Position numbers and translations under genes: made by a program. Source: Cellulomonas sp. Y8 (GTDB lineage Bacteria; Actinomycetota; Actinomycetes; Actinomycetales; Cellulomonadaceae). From it: a stretch of DNA of 64,000 nt. Positions 52,099 through 60,736 of this stretch are shown piece by piece (positions within the stretch are counted from its first letter, which is position 1; every line of letters begins with the position of its first letter). The DNA is taken from the NCBI RefSeq assembly GCF_008033115.1, contig NZ_CP041203.1, forward strand, positions 1,178,001 to 1,242,000. Reading direction: 5' to 3'. The notes beneath the pieces were generated by a model, which saw only the letters and a program-made list of their open reading frames with translations, made no database searches and had not been told where the DNA came from.

Positions 52099-54073
52099 AT
52101 GGCATCTGACCTGCAGGAACACCCCGACGGCGACCCGGTCGCCGCCGTCGTGTTGCCGGTCTACGGGCCCGACGGGACGTGCCTGACGGACTTCGGCCCG
52201 GACCCCGTCGTGGCGGCCGGTGGGGCGCCGCGCACGGGCGAGCAGCGGCAGATCGAGGCGATCCGGTCCTGCGAGCCCGGACCCGAGCTGGATGCGTGGT
52301 TGCGGGGGCTGGATGCGCGCGTGCTGCCCTCGGCGATCGTGGTCGAGGTGATCGCCGCGCAGACCCGGATCGAGTCCTACCAGCACGCCCGCACCCTCGG
52401 CATGATCGCCGAGCTCGCCTCCCGGGAGGAGATGAGCCCGGAGTGGTCGCCGCTCGCGGGCGCGCCCCCGACGCAGGCGTGCGTGGCCGGCGACGAGCTC
52501 GCCATGCGCCTCGGGTGGCCGCGGGTCGCGGCGTCGAAGACCGTGCACCGGGCCCTGGTGCTGGACGGGATGCTCGGCGCGACTCGCGAGGCGTTGGAGG
52601 TCGGGCACCTCGACGCCGCCAAGGCCCAGGTCCTGACGGCCGGGTTGGCGGACCTGTCGTTCCAGGTCGCGCACGCCGTCGAGGACGCGGTCCTGCCGGA
52701 CGCCGATCAGTGCTCCGTCGCCGAACTGCGGCAGCGAGTGGCGCGGGAGATCCGCCCTGGTCGACCCCGAGGGTGCCGCCGCCCGCCGCGAACGCGCCCG
52801 CTGCACCCGCAGGGTCTCCCACCCCCGCCCGCAGCCGGACGGGATGGCCTCCATGTGGCTGGTCCTCGACGCGGCGGACGCGCTCCGGGTCGACGGGGTC
52901 CTGACCCACGCCGCGAAGACCGCCAAGGCGCTGGGTGACGACCGGACCCTGGACCAGCTGCGCGCGGATGGTCTGCGCGACCTGGTGGTCGGCGATGTCC
53001 CGGAGTCGGACGGGCCTGCGTTCGAGGTCCACCTGTCCCCAGGGCTGCCGGTGCAGCCGGAGCCGCGACGGTCGTGGAACGGGGCGACCATGACCGACCG
53101 GGACGGCGCGGTCCTCATGCGCCCGGTCGAGCCGATCCCGATCGCCGCGCTCACTCCGCTCGACGGCACCGCCACCGATGCAGCCGCAGGCGTGGTCCGC
53201 CTTGCCTCGCCGTCCGGAGCGCCCGACGCACCGACCAGGACCGCGCCCCGGACCGACACGGCAGCCCAGACCGGCACAGACGTCGAGCCCGGCGCCGGCG
53301 TGGCGATCGACACCGGCACAGTGATCGACGCCGGGGTGGAGACCGACCCCCCGACCAGGACCAGCCACGTCGCCACCGCGTCGAGCGCACCGTCCGAGGC
53401 CACGTCGTCGGGCGCATCGTCCGGAGCCAGCGCGCCCGCCGTCGCGGTCACCGCACCCTCGCTCGTGCCGAGCGCCGCCGCCACCTCACCCGCGCCCGCG
53501 CGTCGCGGCTGCACCCGCTGCTCCGGCCGTCCGGGCGCTGAGGTCCGGATCACCATCCCGGCGTCCACCCTGCTCGGCCTTGACGACCAGCCCGCGCACC
53601 TCGACGGGCACGGCTCCATCGACGCCGTGCAGGCAAGGGCCCTGGCGATCGGCGGGGTCTGGCAGCGCGTCGTCACCGATCCCCTCACCGACCGGGTCCT
53701 GGACGTCGGCCGCGAGCGATATCGACCACCCGCCGCCCTCGCAGAACTCGTCCGCGTCCGAGACAAGACGTGCGCCGCACCCGGCTGCGTGGCCCCGGCG
53801 TGCGCCTGCGAGCTGGACCACACCCAGGAATTCCACCCTCAACCCGGTGGCGATCCCGACGCGCCCCTGGGCGGAACCGACGCCGACAACCTGGGACCCC
53901 TGTGCCACCGGCACCACCGGCTGAAGACCGACGGCGGCTTCCGGCTGCGGCAGATCGAACCCGGGCTCTACGAGTGGATCACCCCCACCGGGCACCGCTA
54001 CCTGACCCGGCCGGGCACCGGGCAGTGCCACGACGCCACCGCCGACCCCTACGACGCGCCACCCCCGTTCTGA
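52099..54073 (+). pseudogene. DUF222 / HNH endonuclease (13E12-type), frameshifted
   Basis: The DUF222 domain (residues 1 to about 220; ELDAWLRGLDARVLPSAIVV, LDAAKAQVLTAGLADLSFQV) is followed by a frame change near 52755-52757, where a C-run appears one base too long. The second frame continues MASMWLVLDAADALRVDGVL, then a long Thr/Ala/Asp/Pro linker, and ends with an HNH domain: CAAPGCVAPACACELDHTQE then DNLGPLCHRHHRLKTDGGF. With the frame restored it is about 658 residues. Such genes are multicopy in many Actinobacteria and may be mobile. As read, the product ends at 52938 without the nuclease. Confidence 0.8.
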
Positions 54074-54172
54074 GCGGTGTGCCCGCGCGTGGCTCGGGCC
54101 AGGACCGCCAGGGGTCGACCGCACAGGTCACAGCCACGGCCCGTGTCGGTGCCGTCGGGCACGATGTCCCCC

Positions 54173-54418
54173 ATGCCCGACTACGTCGCCCACCTCACCG
54201 TTCCCGACGTGCCCGACGACGAGACCCGCGCCGGCATGGCCGATGCCCTCGGCGCGCTGCGCGACGACGCCCCGGACGGGTTCGCCGGCGGGCGGGTGAC
54301 GTTCGACCTGCGGGGCGAGGCCCCGGACCTGGAGACGGCCGTCCGTGCCGCGAACACGCACGCGGCGGAGATCCTCGACGACCTCGCGTGGGAGGTCGAG
54401 GTCGAGGTCCTGGGCTGA
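54173..54418 (+). CDS. Small protein of unknown function
   Basis: 81 residues. It starts MPDYVAHLTVPDVPDDETRA and ends with DDLAWEVEVEVLG. The beta-alpha-beta-like pattern and the HLTVP opening hint at a small ferredoxin-like (dimeric alpha/beta) fold as in muconolactone isomerase-like proteins, but this is weak. An ATG three codons upstream (54164) is an alternative. Neighbours give no clue. Confidence 0.6.
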   Translation: MPDYVAHLTVPDVPDDETRAGMADALGALRDDAPDGFAGGRVTFDLRGEAPDLETAVRAANTHAAEILDDLAWEVEVEVLG

Positions 54419-54438
54419 CGCTCCCGCCGTACCGCGCC

Positions 54439-54486
54439 GCGCCCTCGCCACGCAGCGCCCTCGCCACGCAGCGCCCTCGCCGCGCA
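54439..54486. repeat. 16-nt tandem repeat, three units
   Basis: GCGCCCTCGCCACGCA at 54439-54454 and 54455-54470 are identical; 54471-54486 has one change. It lies between the small gene and the RpiR-type gene. No function is apparent. Confidence 0.8.
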
Positions 54487-54514
54487 GCCGCCCGGCGCCC
54501 GGCGCCGTGCAGGC

Positions 54515-55375
54515 TCAGTCCGCCAGGTTGTCGCTGAGGATGTCGAGCACCCGGTCGTGCGTCGTCTGCGCGACCGCCCCGGACCGCGCCGCCACGACCC
54601 CCACCAGCGACTCCACGAGCACGGCCAGCGCGATCCGCGAGGTCCGCTCGAGCTCGTGCTGGAAGGTGGTGGCGGCGGGTGCGACGACGAGCTCCACGTC
54701 CGCGAGCTCCCCGAGCGGCGACCCGCGGAACGACGTCACGGCGACGACGGCGGCACCGCCCTGCCGCGCCGCCCGCGCGACCTTGAGCGTCGCCTCGCTG
54801 GCGCCGGACCCGCTGAGCACCACGCAGCCGTCGCCCGGCGCGAGGCCGCGCGCGGCGATCTGCTGGCCGATGGAGTCGGCGACGAAGTCCGCGGGCCGCC
54901 CGACGGCGGTGAGCCGCATGGCCATGTCGGTGGCGAGCGGCGCGGACAGGCCGTTGGCCAGGACGAGCAGCCGCGCCGGGACCCGGTGAGCACCCCGACG
55001 GCGCGCTCGACGGTGTCCTCGTCGAGGACGGCCGTCACCTGGGGCAGGGCAGCCGCGAGCGCCGCGATGTCCGGCCCGCAGCCGGCCGAGGGCGCTCGAC
55101 CCGTAGTCGACCTCCTCGTCCCGGTGGGCGAGCTCGGCCGCGAGCGCCACGCGCAGCTGCGGGTAGCCCTTGTACCCGATGGCCTGGCAGGCGCGCACGA
55201 CGGTCGACCGCCCGACGCCGACGCGGTCGGCGACCTCCTGGGCGGTGCTCTCCACGACCCGCTCGGGCTGGTGCAGCACCTCCTCGAGCACCCGGCGCTC
55301 GCTGGCGAGCACGGTGGGCAGCGCGGTGGCGATCCGCACCGTGGGGTGCGCGACGACGTCAGGGCTGGACGGCAC
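54515..55375 (-). CDS. MurR/RpiR family regulator, with an internal compensated frame change
   Basis: 286 residues as read. The N-terminal RpiR helix-turn-helix (VVESTAQEVADRVGVGRSTV, then QAIGYKGYPQLRVALAAELA) and the C-terminal SIS sugar-phosphate domain (VLSGSGASEATLKVARAARQ) are clear. Between about 55095 and 54990 the native frame reads RRGHRRARRRG-like basic sequence, while the next frame gives GPDIAALAAALPQVTAVLDE then VERAVGVLTGS, the expected linker and SIS start. So two opposite indels are implied. The GTG at 55375 overlaps the phnE end by 17 bp and has GGGAG upstream. It probably regulates this operon in response to a phosphorylated ligand. Confidence 0.75.
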   Translation of the reverse strand: MPSSPDVVAHPTVRIATALPTVLASERRVLEEVLHQPERVVESTAQEVADRVGVGRSTVVRACQAIGYKGYPQLRVALAAELAHRDEEVDYGSSALGRLRAGHRGARGCPAPGDGRPRRGHRRARRRGAHRVPARLLVLANGLSAPLATDMAMRLTAVGRPADFVADSIGQQIAARGLAPGDGCVVLSGSGASEATLKVARAARQGGAAVVAVTSFRGSPLGELADVELVVAPAATTFQHELERTSRIALAVLVESLVGVVAARSGAVAQTTHDRVLDILSDNLAD

Positions 55376-56249
55376 GGGCACGGGCTCCCTCCATGATCCG
55401 GCGGCGCAGGGCCCCGGACGCGGCGTCGATCGCCACCGTGACGACCACGACCACGATGAGCAGCACGCCGACCGTCGACCACTGCCGGTACTGCGTGTAG
55501 GAGGTGAGCATGTCACCGATGCCGCCGACGCCGATGAGGCCGAGCACGGCGGACGAGCGGACGTTGATCTCGAACCGGTAGAGCCAGAAGGACCCGAACG
55601 CGGGCAGCACCTCGGGCCAGACGCCCCAGCGGAGCACGTGGGCGCCGGATCCGCCGGCCGCGCGGACCGCCTCGACGGGGCCGCGGCCGATGCCCTCGAT
55701 CGCCTCGTAGCCCCACTTGCCGAGGGTGCCGACGCCGTTGACCGCGAGCGCCAGGGCGCCGGTCAGCGGGGTCAGGCCGGTGACCGACAGGATGACGATG
55801 GCGATGATGATCTCCGGCACCGCGCGGATCACCGCGAACACCAGCCGCAGCACCCCCCGCACGGGCGCGGGTCCGTGGCCCCGGGCGGCGAGCAGGCTGA
55901 GCGGCGTGGCGATCAGGATGCCGAGCACCGTGCCGAGCCAGGCCATCGCGACGGACCGCCAGGTCTGCCACAGGGCCTCGGGCAGCGCCGACCAGTCGGG
56001 CGCGCTGAACATGAGCCACAGGTAGCGGACGACCTCGGACGGCAGGTCGGCGAGCCGGCCCCAGGAGATGTCGACCGACCAGAACGCGGCGACGACGACC
56101 ACGACGACGGCCGCGGACAGCGCACGCAGCGCGAGCCGTGCCGGGCGCGGCGGTGGGACGACGGCGCCGGTCAGGGCGCCCCGGACGCGACGGTCGGCGG
56201 CGGGCGCGGGCGCCGGGGCGGGGGCGGGGGCGGGGGCGGGGGCGGTCAC
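55359..56249 (-). CDS. phnE: Phosphonate-type ABC transporter permease
   Basis: 296 residues, six helices. The permease loop AVRAAGGSGAHVLRWGVWPE (EAA-like) and the C-terminal NVRSSAVLGLIGVGGIGDML are typical of PhnE. The N-terminus has an (AP)n tract encoded by GGGGGC repeats. The GTG overlaps the stop of the preceding permease as GTGA, so translation is coupled. Confidence 0.9.
   Translation of the reverse strand: MTAPAPAPAPAPAPAPAADRRVRGALTGAVVPPPRPARLALRALSAAVVVVVVAAFWSVDISWGRLADLPSEVVRYLWLMFSAPDWSALPEALWQTWRSVAMAWLGTVLGILIATPLSLLAARGHGPAPVRGVLRLVFAVIRAVPEIIIAIVILSVTGLTPLTGALALAVNGVGTLGKWGYEAIEGIGRGPVEAVRAAGGSGAHVLRWGVWPEVLPAFGSFWLYRFEINVRSSAVLGLIGVGGIGDMLTSYTQYRQWSTVGVLLIVVVVVTVAIDAASGALRRRIMEGARARAVQP
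56214..56245. repeat. GGGGGC hexamer repeat within the permease N-terminus
   Basis: About five tandem GGGGGC units encode the Ala-Pro repeats at the start of the second phnE. It could vary in number by slippage in whole codons. Confidence 0.7.
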
Positions 56250-57085
56250 AGCAGCCTCCGGCGGGCGGCGCTGCTGACGGCCTCGAGGACGAGCACCACG
56301 ACGAGGATCTCCAGGATGATGAGCGAGAGCTGGTCGTACCGGTAGAACGACCGCACGGCGTCGATGAGCAGGCCCATGCCGCCGGCGCCGACCAGGCCGA
56401 GCACCGACGACGCGCGGACGTTGAGCTCCAGGACGTAGAGCAGCTGGTTCCAGAAGCCGGGCATCATGTCCGGCACCGCGACCGAGCGGTTCACCTGGAG
56501 CTGGGTGCCGCCCGCCGCGCGGGCCGCCTCGAGCGCGCCGGTGTCGGCGGCCTCCAGCTGCTCGGACACGAGCTTGACGACGATGCCGACGTCGAACAGC
56601 ACGAGCGCGAGGATGCCGGGCAGCGCGCCGACGCCGACCATGGCGACGAGCACGGACGCGTAGAGCAGGTCGGGCACGGCCCGCACGACGTTCAGCACGC
56701 CGCGGACGGCGCCGCGCAGGACCGGGTGCGGGTTGGTGGTGCGGGCGGCCCACAGGCTGAGCGGCAGCGACACGACGCCGGCGACCGCCGTGGCGATGAC
56801 GGCCATCTGCAGCGTCTCGAGCAGTGGATCGACGGTGCGCGGGAAGAACGACCAGTCCGGCTGGAGCAGCGCGACGATCTTGTCCGCGCCGTTCCGCCAG
56901 TTCCGGGCGAGCGCGCCGAGGTCGACCTCGACGCCGATCCCGGGGGCGAGCGTGAGCGCGGTGACGGCGAGCACTCCCGCCCAGCCGGCGGCGGCCTTCC
57001 ACCGCCCGGCGGGGCGCCGGGGCGGCACGGGGGCGGGGCGCGCGGGGTGGACCCCGGCCGGCGCGGCGACGTCGGCGGCGCTCAC
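56246..57085 (-). CDS. phnE: Phosphonate-type ABC transporter permease
   Basis: 279 residues. The signature [20 protein letters not shown] (EAA loop) and [20 protein letters not shown] place it in the PhnE family. It differs from the next permease enough to suggest a heterodimeric channel. GTG overlaps the ATPase stop as GTGA. Confidence 0.9.
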   Translation of the reverse strand: MSAADVAAPAGVHPARPAPVPPRRPAGRWKAAAGWAGVLAVTALTLAPGIGVEVDLGALARNWRNGADKIVALLQPDWSFFPRTVDPLLETLQMAVIATAVAGVVSLPLSLWAARTTNPHPVLRGAVRGVLNVVRAVPDLLYASVLVAMVGVGALPGILALVLFDVGIVVKLVSEQLEAADTGALEAARAAGGTQLQVNRSVAVPDMMPGFWNQLLYVLELNVRASSVLGLVGAGGMGLLIDAVRSFYRYDQLSLIILEILVVVLVLEAVSSAARRRLL

Positions 57086-57921
57086 GAGCCGAGCACGTCG
57101 TCGGGGCGGATCGACCGGCCGTAGATGTCCTCGAACACCCGGTCGCTGGCGTCGGCGGCGGGGCCGTCGTAGACGACCTGCCCGGCCCGCAGCCCGATCA
57201 GCCGCGTCCCGTACTCGCGGGCGAGGTCGAGCAGGTGCAGGTTCACGACGACCGTGATGCCGAGCTCGCGGTTGACCCGGCGCAGGTCCGACATCACGCC
57301 GTGCGCGGTGGGCGGGTCGAGGCTGGCGACCGGCTCGTCGGCGAGGACGGCGCGCGGCTGCTGGGCCAGGGCCCGGGCGATCGCGACGCGCTGCTGCTGC
57401 CCGCCGGACAGGTGCGCGGCGCGGTGCCAGGCCCGGTCGAGCATGCCGACGCGGTCGAGCGCCTCGTACGCGACGGCCCTGTCCTGCGCGGTGTGCGCGC
57501 CGAGCAGCGTGCGCCAGGTCGGCGCGTGCGCGACCCGGCCGACCAGGACGTTCTGCAGCACGGTGGCGCGCCCGGCCAGGTTGAAGCTCTGGAAGATCAT
57601 GCCGACCTCGCCGCGCAGCGCGCGCAGCGCCCTGCCGCGGGCGGCGGTCACGTCGTGGCCGCCGACCTCGACGGTGCCGGAGGTGACCGGCACCAGGCCG
57701 TTGAGCGTGCGGATCATCGACGACTTGCCGGAGCCGGACAGGCCGACGACGGCCACCATCTCCCCCGGCTCCAGGTCGAGCGAGACGCCGTCGAGGGCGG
57801 TCACGCCGTTCGGGTACCGCACGACGACGTCGCGCATCCGGACGGGCCACGGCGCGGGCACCGCTGCCGCGGCCGAGGCCACGGCAGCGGTGCCCGGAAC
57901 GGCCCGGAGGCCTGCGCTCAC
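57082..57921 (-). CDS. phnC: Phosphonate-type ABC transporter ATP-binding protein
   Basis: 279 residues. Walker A is GLSGSGKSS (about residues 59-67), the Q-loop [10 protein letters not shown], the ABC signature [15 protein letters not shown], Walker [14 protein letters not shown] and the switch His in [11 protein letters not shown]. The order and length match PhnC. The GTG overlaps the phnD stop by GTGA. Confidence 0.92.
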   Translation of the reverse strand: MSAGLRAVPGTAAVASAAAAVPAPWPVRMRDVVVRYPNGVTALDGVSLDLEPGEMVAVVGLSGSGKSSMIRTLNGLVPVTSGTVEVGGHDVTAARGRALRALRGEVGMIFQSFNLAGRATVLQNVLVGRVAHAPTWRTLLGAHTAQDRAVAYEALDRVGMLDRAWHRAAHLSGGQQQRVAIARALAQQPRAVLADEPVASLDPPTAHGVMSDLRRVNRELGITVVVNLHLLDLAREYGTRLIGLRAGQVVYDGPAADASDRVFEDIYGRSIRPDDVLGS

Positions 57922-58892
57922 TGCAGGCCGAGCTTCTCCGCCGCGCGGGCGACGACGTCGAGCGACGCCGGGTCGGCCGGGGCGAGCTTGGAGATCGAGT
58001 AGATGTCGGTGAGCACCTGCGAGCCCTCCTCGGTGTTCGAGAAGTCCTCGAGCGCCGTGGTGATGCGGTCCTGGAGCTCGGGCGACAGCGAGGCCGCGAG
58101 CGCGACGCCGTCGTTCGGGATCTCCTCGGTCAGGGCGAACACGACGACCTTCTGGCCGACGTCCGGGGTGTCCTTGGCGACGATCGTGCGGGCGTCCCAG
58201 AACGAGAAGCCCACCTCGGCGTCGCCGTTGTAGACGGCCAGCACGGAGGCGTCGTTCGCCGTCACGGGCAGCTGCTCGATGTCGGCGTCGGTGTCGAGGC
58301 CGGCCTCCTGCAGCGCGAGGACGGGGTAGATGTAGCCGGCCGGGGAGGCCGGGCCGAGCAGCGCGACCTTGGCGCCCTCGACCTTCGTGATCGAGTCGAG
58401 CCCCGCGGGGCCCTGCAGCGCGTCGGCGCCGTTGCAGAACAGCATGCCGTCGCGCTCGACCGGCTCGTCCTCGCAGTACTTGTCGGGGTTGTTCGTCATG
58501 AACTGCGCGGGGTAGGAGATGTTGCCGTTGCGCTCGGTCTGCAGCACGACGCTGGCGTCGTACATGTCCGAGGCCTGCCAGAGCTGCAGCGACGGCAGGA
58601 AGCCGATCTGCGCCTGGTCGGCGCCCATCGCCTCGACGGCGGCCTGGTAGTCCTTCGACACGACGCCGGTGACCTCGATGCCGAGCTCCTCGGTGAGGTA
58701 GTCGGTCAGGGGCTTCGCGGTGTCGACGAGGCCGTCCTGGTCCTGCGAGGGGACCAGCGCGAGGGTGAGCGACGTGGGGTCGGCGGCGGTCTCACCGGCG
58801 GACGGCGTGGCCTCGGCGTCGCCGGAGCAGGCCGAGAGGGCGAGCGCGGCGACGGCCAGCAGGGCGGCGCCGGGCAGGACGTGCTTCGACAT
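57918..58892 (-). CDS. phnD: Phosphate/phosphite/phosphonate-binding lipoprotein
   Basis: 324 residues. The signal peptide ends in the lipobox LSAC (Cys about residue 22). The PhnD-like fold is supported by [31 protein letters not shown] and [23 protein letters not shown] at 58892 has AAGG 6 nt upstream; an ATG 6 nt earlier is too close to it. The gene begins 2 nt after the HAD stop. The ligand may be a phosphonate, phosphite or a small phosphate ester; the C-P lyase genes are not here. Confidence 0.92.
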   Translation of the reverse strand: MSKHVLPGAALLAVAALALSACSGDAEATPSAGETAADPTSLTLALVPSQDQDGLVDTAKPLTDYLTEELGIEVTGVVSKDYQAAVEAMGADQAQIGFLPSLQLWQASDMYDASVVLQTERNGNISYPAQFMTNNPDKYCEDEPVERDGMLFCNGADALQGPAGLDSITKVEGAKVALLGPASPAGYIYPVLALQEAGLDTDADIEQLPVTANDASVLAVYNGDAEVGFSFWDARTIVAKDTPDVGQKVVVFALTEEIPNDGVALAASLSPELQDRITTALEDFSNTEEGSQVLTDIYSISKLAPADPASLDVVARAAEKLGLQ

Positions 58893-58894
58893 GG

Positions 58895-59704
58895 TCATCC
58901 TTCGGTCGTGACCCGGGCGGGGACCCGGGCGGGCTGGGGCTGGGGCTGGGACGGTGCGGTGCGCCCGTCCGCGCGGACCCACTCCCGGAGCGCCGGGTAC
59001 AGCGCCGGCAGGTCGGGGACGGTCCACGTGGGGCGGGCCTCCGGCGGCGGGCGCCGGGAGATGAGGGCGGTCGCGTGACCGCGGGCGGCGACGGGCGCCA
59101 GGTCGTTGGCCCAGACGTCGCCGACGCTGAGCGCGCGCACCGGGCCGGCCGGGGCGACGCCGAGCCGGTCGAGCACGGCGGCCATGCCGGCGGGCTTGCC
59201 GACCTCGGTCAGCACGCCGTCGAGCAGGCCCGGCCAGGCCGAGCGCGGCGAGTGTCTCGGGGAGCCGGATGGCCGGGGCGTTGGTGGCGAGGACGACGGT
59301 GGCCTCGGTCCGCACCTCGGCCAGCACGGCGGCCAGGCCGAGCGGCGCGGACACCGGGGCGTCGTCGGTGCCGAGCGCGTGCCGGCTCGCGAGGTAGGCG
59401 GCGGACAGCGCGAGCGGGCCGACGCCGTGCTTCTCCGCGAGGACGCGGACCAGGTCGTAGCCGTCGAGCGGCAGCAGGCCGTCGGCGGAGGCGCCGCGCG
59501 CATCGGCCCTCCCGGCGGTGCGACCGGCCGGGGCGGGGTCGCCGAGCCCCTCTCGACGGCGGCGGTCGCCTCGGCCAGGAACGCCCGCCGGGCGTCGGGG
59601 TCGAGGCTGGACGCCGCGGCGCGGGCGTAGGCGTGCACCGGCCCGTGCCCGACGGCGACGGTGCCGTCGAAGTCGAGCAGGAGGAGGGTGTCGGTACGGC
59701 TCAC
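58895..59704 (-). CDS. HAD family hydrolase, with an internal compensated frame change
   Basis: 269 residues as read from the GTG at 59704. HAD motif I is LLLLDFDGTVAVGHG. The C-terminal third, GLLDGVLTEVGKPAGMAAVL (motif III Lys) and ALSVGDVWANDLAPVAARG (motif IV), is in the same frame. Between about 59548 and 59230 the homologous sequence (GLLPLDGYDLVRVLAEKHGV, LAEVRTEATVVLATNAPAIR with the motif II Thr/Asn) is in another frame. One G is missing in a run at 59547-59550 and one base is extra at about 59229-59232. It leads the phn operon and may release phosphate from the imported compound. Confidence 0.7.
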   Translation of the reverse strand: MSRTDTLLLLDFDGTVAVGHGPVHAYARAAASSLDPDARRAFLAEATAAVERGSATPPRPVAPPGGPMRAAPPPTACCRSTATTWSASSRRSTASARSRCPPPTSRAGTRSAPTTPRCPRRSAWPPCWPRCGPRPPSSSPPTPRPSGSPRHSPRSAWPGLLDGVLTEVGKPAGMAAVLDRLGVAPAGPVRALSVGDVWANDLAPVAARGHATALISRRPPPEARPTWTVPDLPALYPALREWVRADGRTAPSQPQPQPARVPARVTTEG

Positions 59705-59766
59705 GGGTCGCCTGACGTGCGGGGGCGGATCGCCCGGTGGGTCACGCCCGTCTGGACGCACCGTCC

Positions 59767-59772
59767 ACGCTA
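59767..59772 (-). promoter_or_regulatory. -10 box of the HAD-phnDCEE operon
   Basis: TAGCGT on the minus strand, 62 nt before the HAD GTG. The -35 area (about 59790-59795) has no consensus, which fits an activator-dependent promoter. Confidence 0.5.
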
Positions 59773-59801
59773 GGGGTGCGTTCTGGACGAGATGACCACG
59801 A

Positions 59802-59832
59802 CCGCGTGAACAACGGCGAACGGCGGGTGAAC
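59802..59832 (-). promoter_or_regulatory. PHO-box-like direct repeats (possible PhoP site)
   Basis: On the minus strand, GTTCACCCGCC (59822-59832), GTTCGCCGTTG (59811-59821) and GTTCACGCGG (59802-59811) follow one another at 11- and 10-nt steps. Actinobacterial PhoP boxes are 11-nt direct repeats beginning GTTCACC. The site ends 29 nt upstream of the -10 box, where an activator would contact RNA polymerase. Phosphate-starvation induction is inferred. Confidence 0.65.
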
Positions 59833-59892
59833 ACTCGTGGGGAGCGGGGGGCGTGCCGCCGCGCGACCGGCGGCCGGGCGCTCCGCCGGGGC

Positions 59893-59898
59893 TAGCGT
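59893..59898 (+). promoter_or_regulatory. -10 box for leaderless transcript of the 59905 gene
   Basis: TAGCGT, then 6 nt, then GTG at 59905. The PHO-box-like repeats lie 61-90 nt upstream of it and could also affect this promoter. Confidence 0.5.
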
Positions 59899-59904
59899 GC
59901 GGCC

Positions 59905-60726
59905 GTGCCTCGCGACGCCCGCCCCTGCCCTGCGCCCTCCGGTCCCGCGACGAGGGGTGTCGCGGCCGCGGGTGCCGCAGCGACGGGTCTCGCGCCCTCC
60001 GGTCCCCCGCCGCTCGACGCCGTCGCGCTCCGCGCGCTCGACGCCGGGGCCCTGCGCGCCCTGGACGCCGCCGCTCGCACCGCCGCCGTCGACCCGGACG
60101 GCGCGCTGGACCCCGGCGGCCCCGTCGGCTGGCTCGCCGCGCAGCTCGACGCCGACCGCGAGCGCGGGACGTTCGGCCGCTGGGGGCGGTCCTCGGTGGT
60201 CGACGAGCTGACCGGCGCTCCCGTCGTCCCCCGGCCGGTGCTGGCCTGGCTGCAGCGCCGCGCCGGGCTGCCGGTCGAGTTCCCCGGCGCGGACGCCGGC
60301 CTGGCGCACGTGTACGGCTACCTGCTCTCGACGGCCGCGACGCCGTTCGGGCTCAAGCGGGACCGGTGGACCGGCGGCGCGCTGGCGGGCGCGCTCGGGC
60401 TCGACCCGCGGCACCTGCTGCCGTGGCACCGGCCCGACGGGCGCACGCTGCTGGAGCGGGTCACCGACGCGGTGCTGCCGGCGCTCGCCGACCCGGGCGC
60501 CGGCGCGCTCCTGGTGCGGGACGACGCCGTCCCGGGGACGGCCGACGCCTTGCGCACGGTGGTGGTCCGTGCGCAGGGCGTCGGGGGCGGGGCGCTGGTC
60601 TACGGGTGGGTCGGGCCGGGCGGCGTGCGCCCGGTCACCGCGTTCCCCGTCGACGCGTCCCCGCGGTGGCTCCGCGAGACCGGGTCCCTCCCCCCGGTCC
60701 CGCGGTACAACGTGCTGGTCCCCTGA
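59905..60726 (+). CDS. Hypothetical protein, no family recognised
   Basis: 273 residues, no signal peptide or membrane helix. The N-terminal 60 residues are rich in Ala/Pro/Leu. The central LAHVYGYLLSTAATPFGLKR and GALGLDPRHLLPWHRPDGRT, and the C-terminal PVTAFPVDASPRWLRETG, look like parts of a folded globular protein, but the family was not identified. GTG at 59905 preceded by TAGCGT supports a leaderless start. It is divergent from the phn operon and converges with the PspC gene. Confidence 0.75.
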   Translation: MPRDARPCPAPSGPATRGVAAAGAAATGLAPSGPPPLDAVALRALDAGALRALDAAARTAAVDPDGALDPGGPVGWLAAQLDADRERGTFGRWGRSSVVDELTGAPVVPRPVLAWLQRRAGLPVEFPGADAGLAHVYGYLLSTAATPFGLKRDRWTGGALAGALGLDPRHLLPWHRPDGRTLLERVTDAVLPALADPGAGALLVRDDAVPGTADALRTVVVRAQGVGGGALVYGWVGPGGVRPVTAFPVDASPRWLRETGSLPPVPRYNVLVP

Positions 60727-60736
60727 GGGCCGGCCG

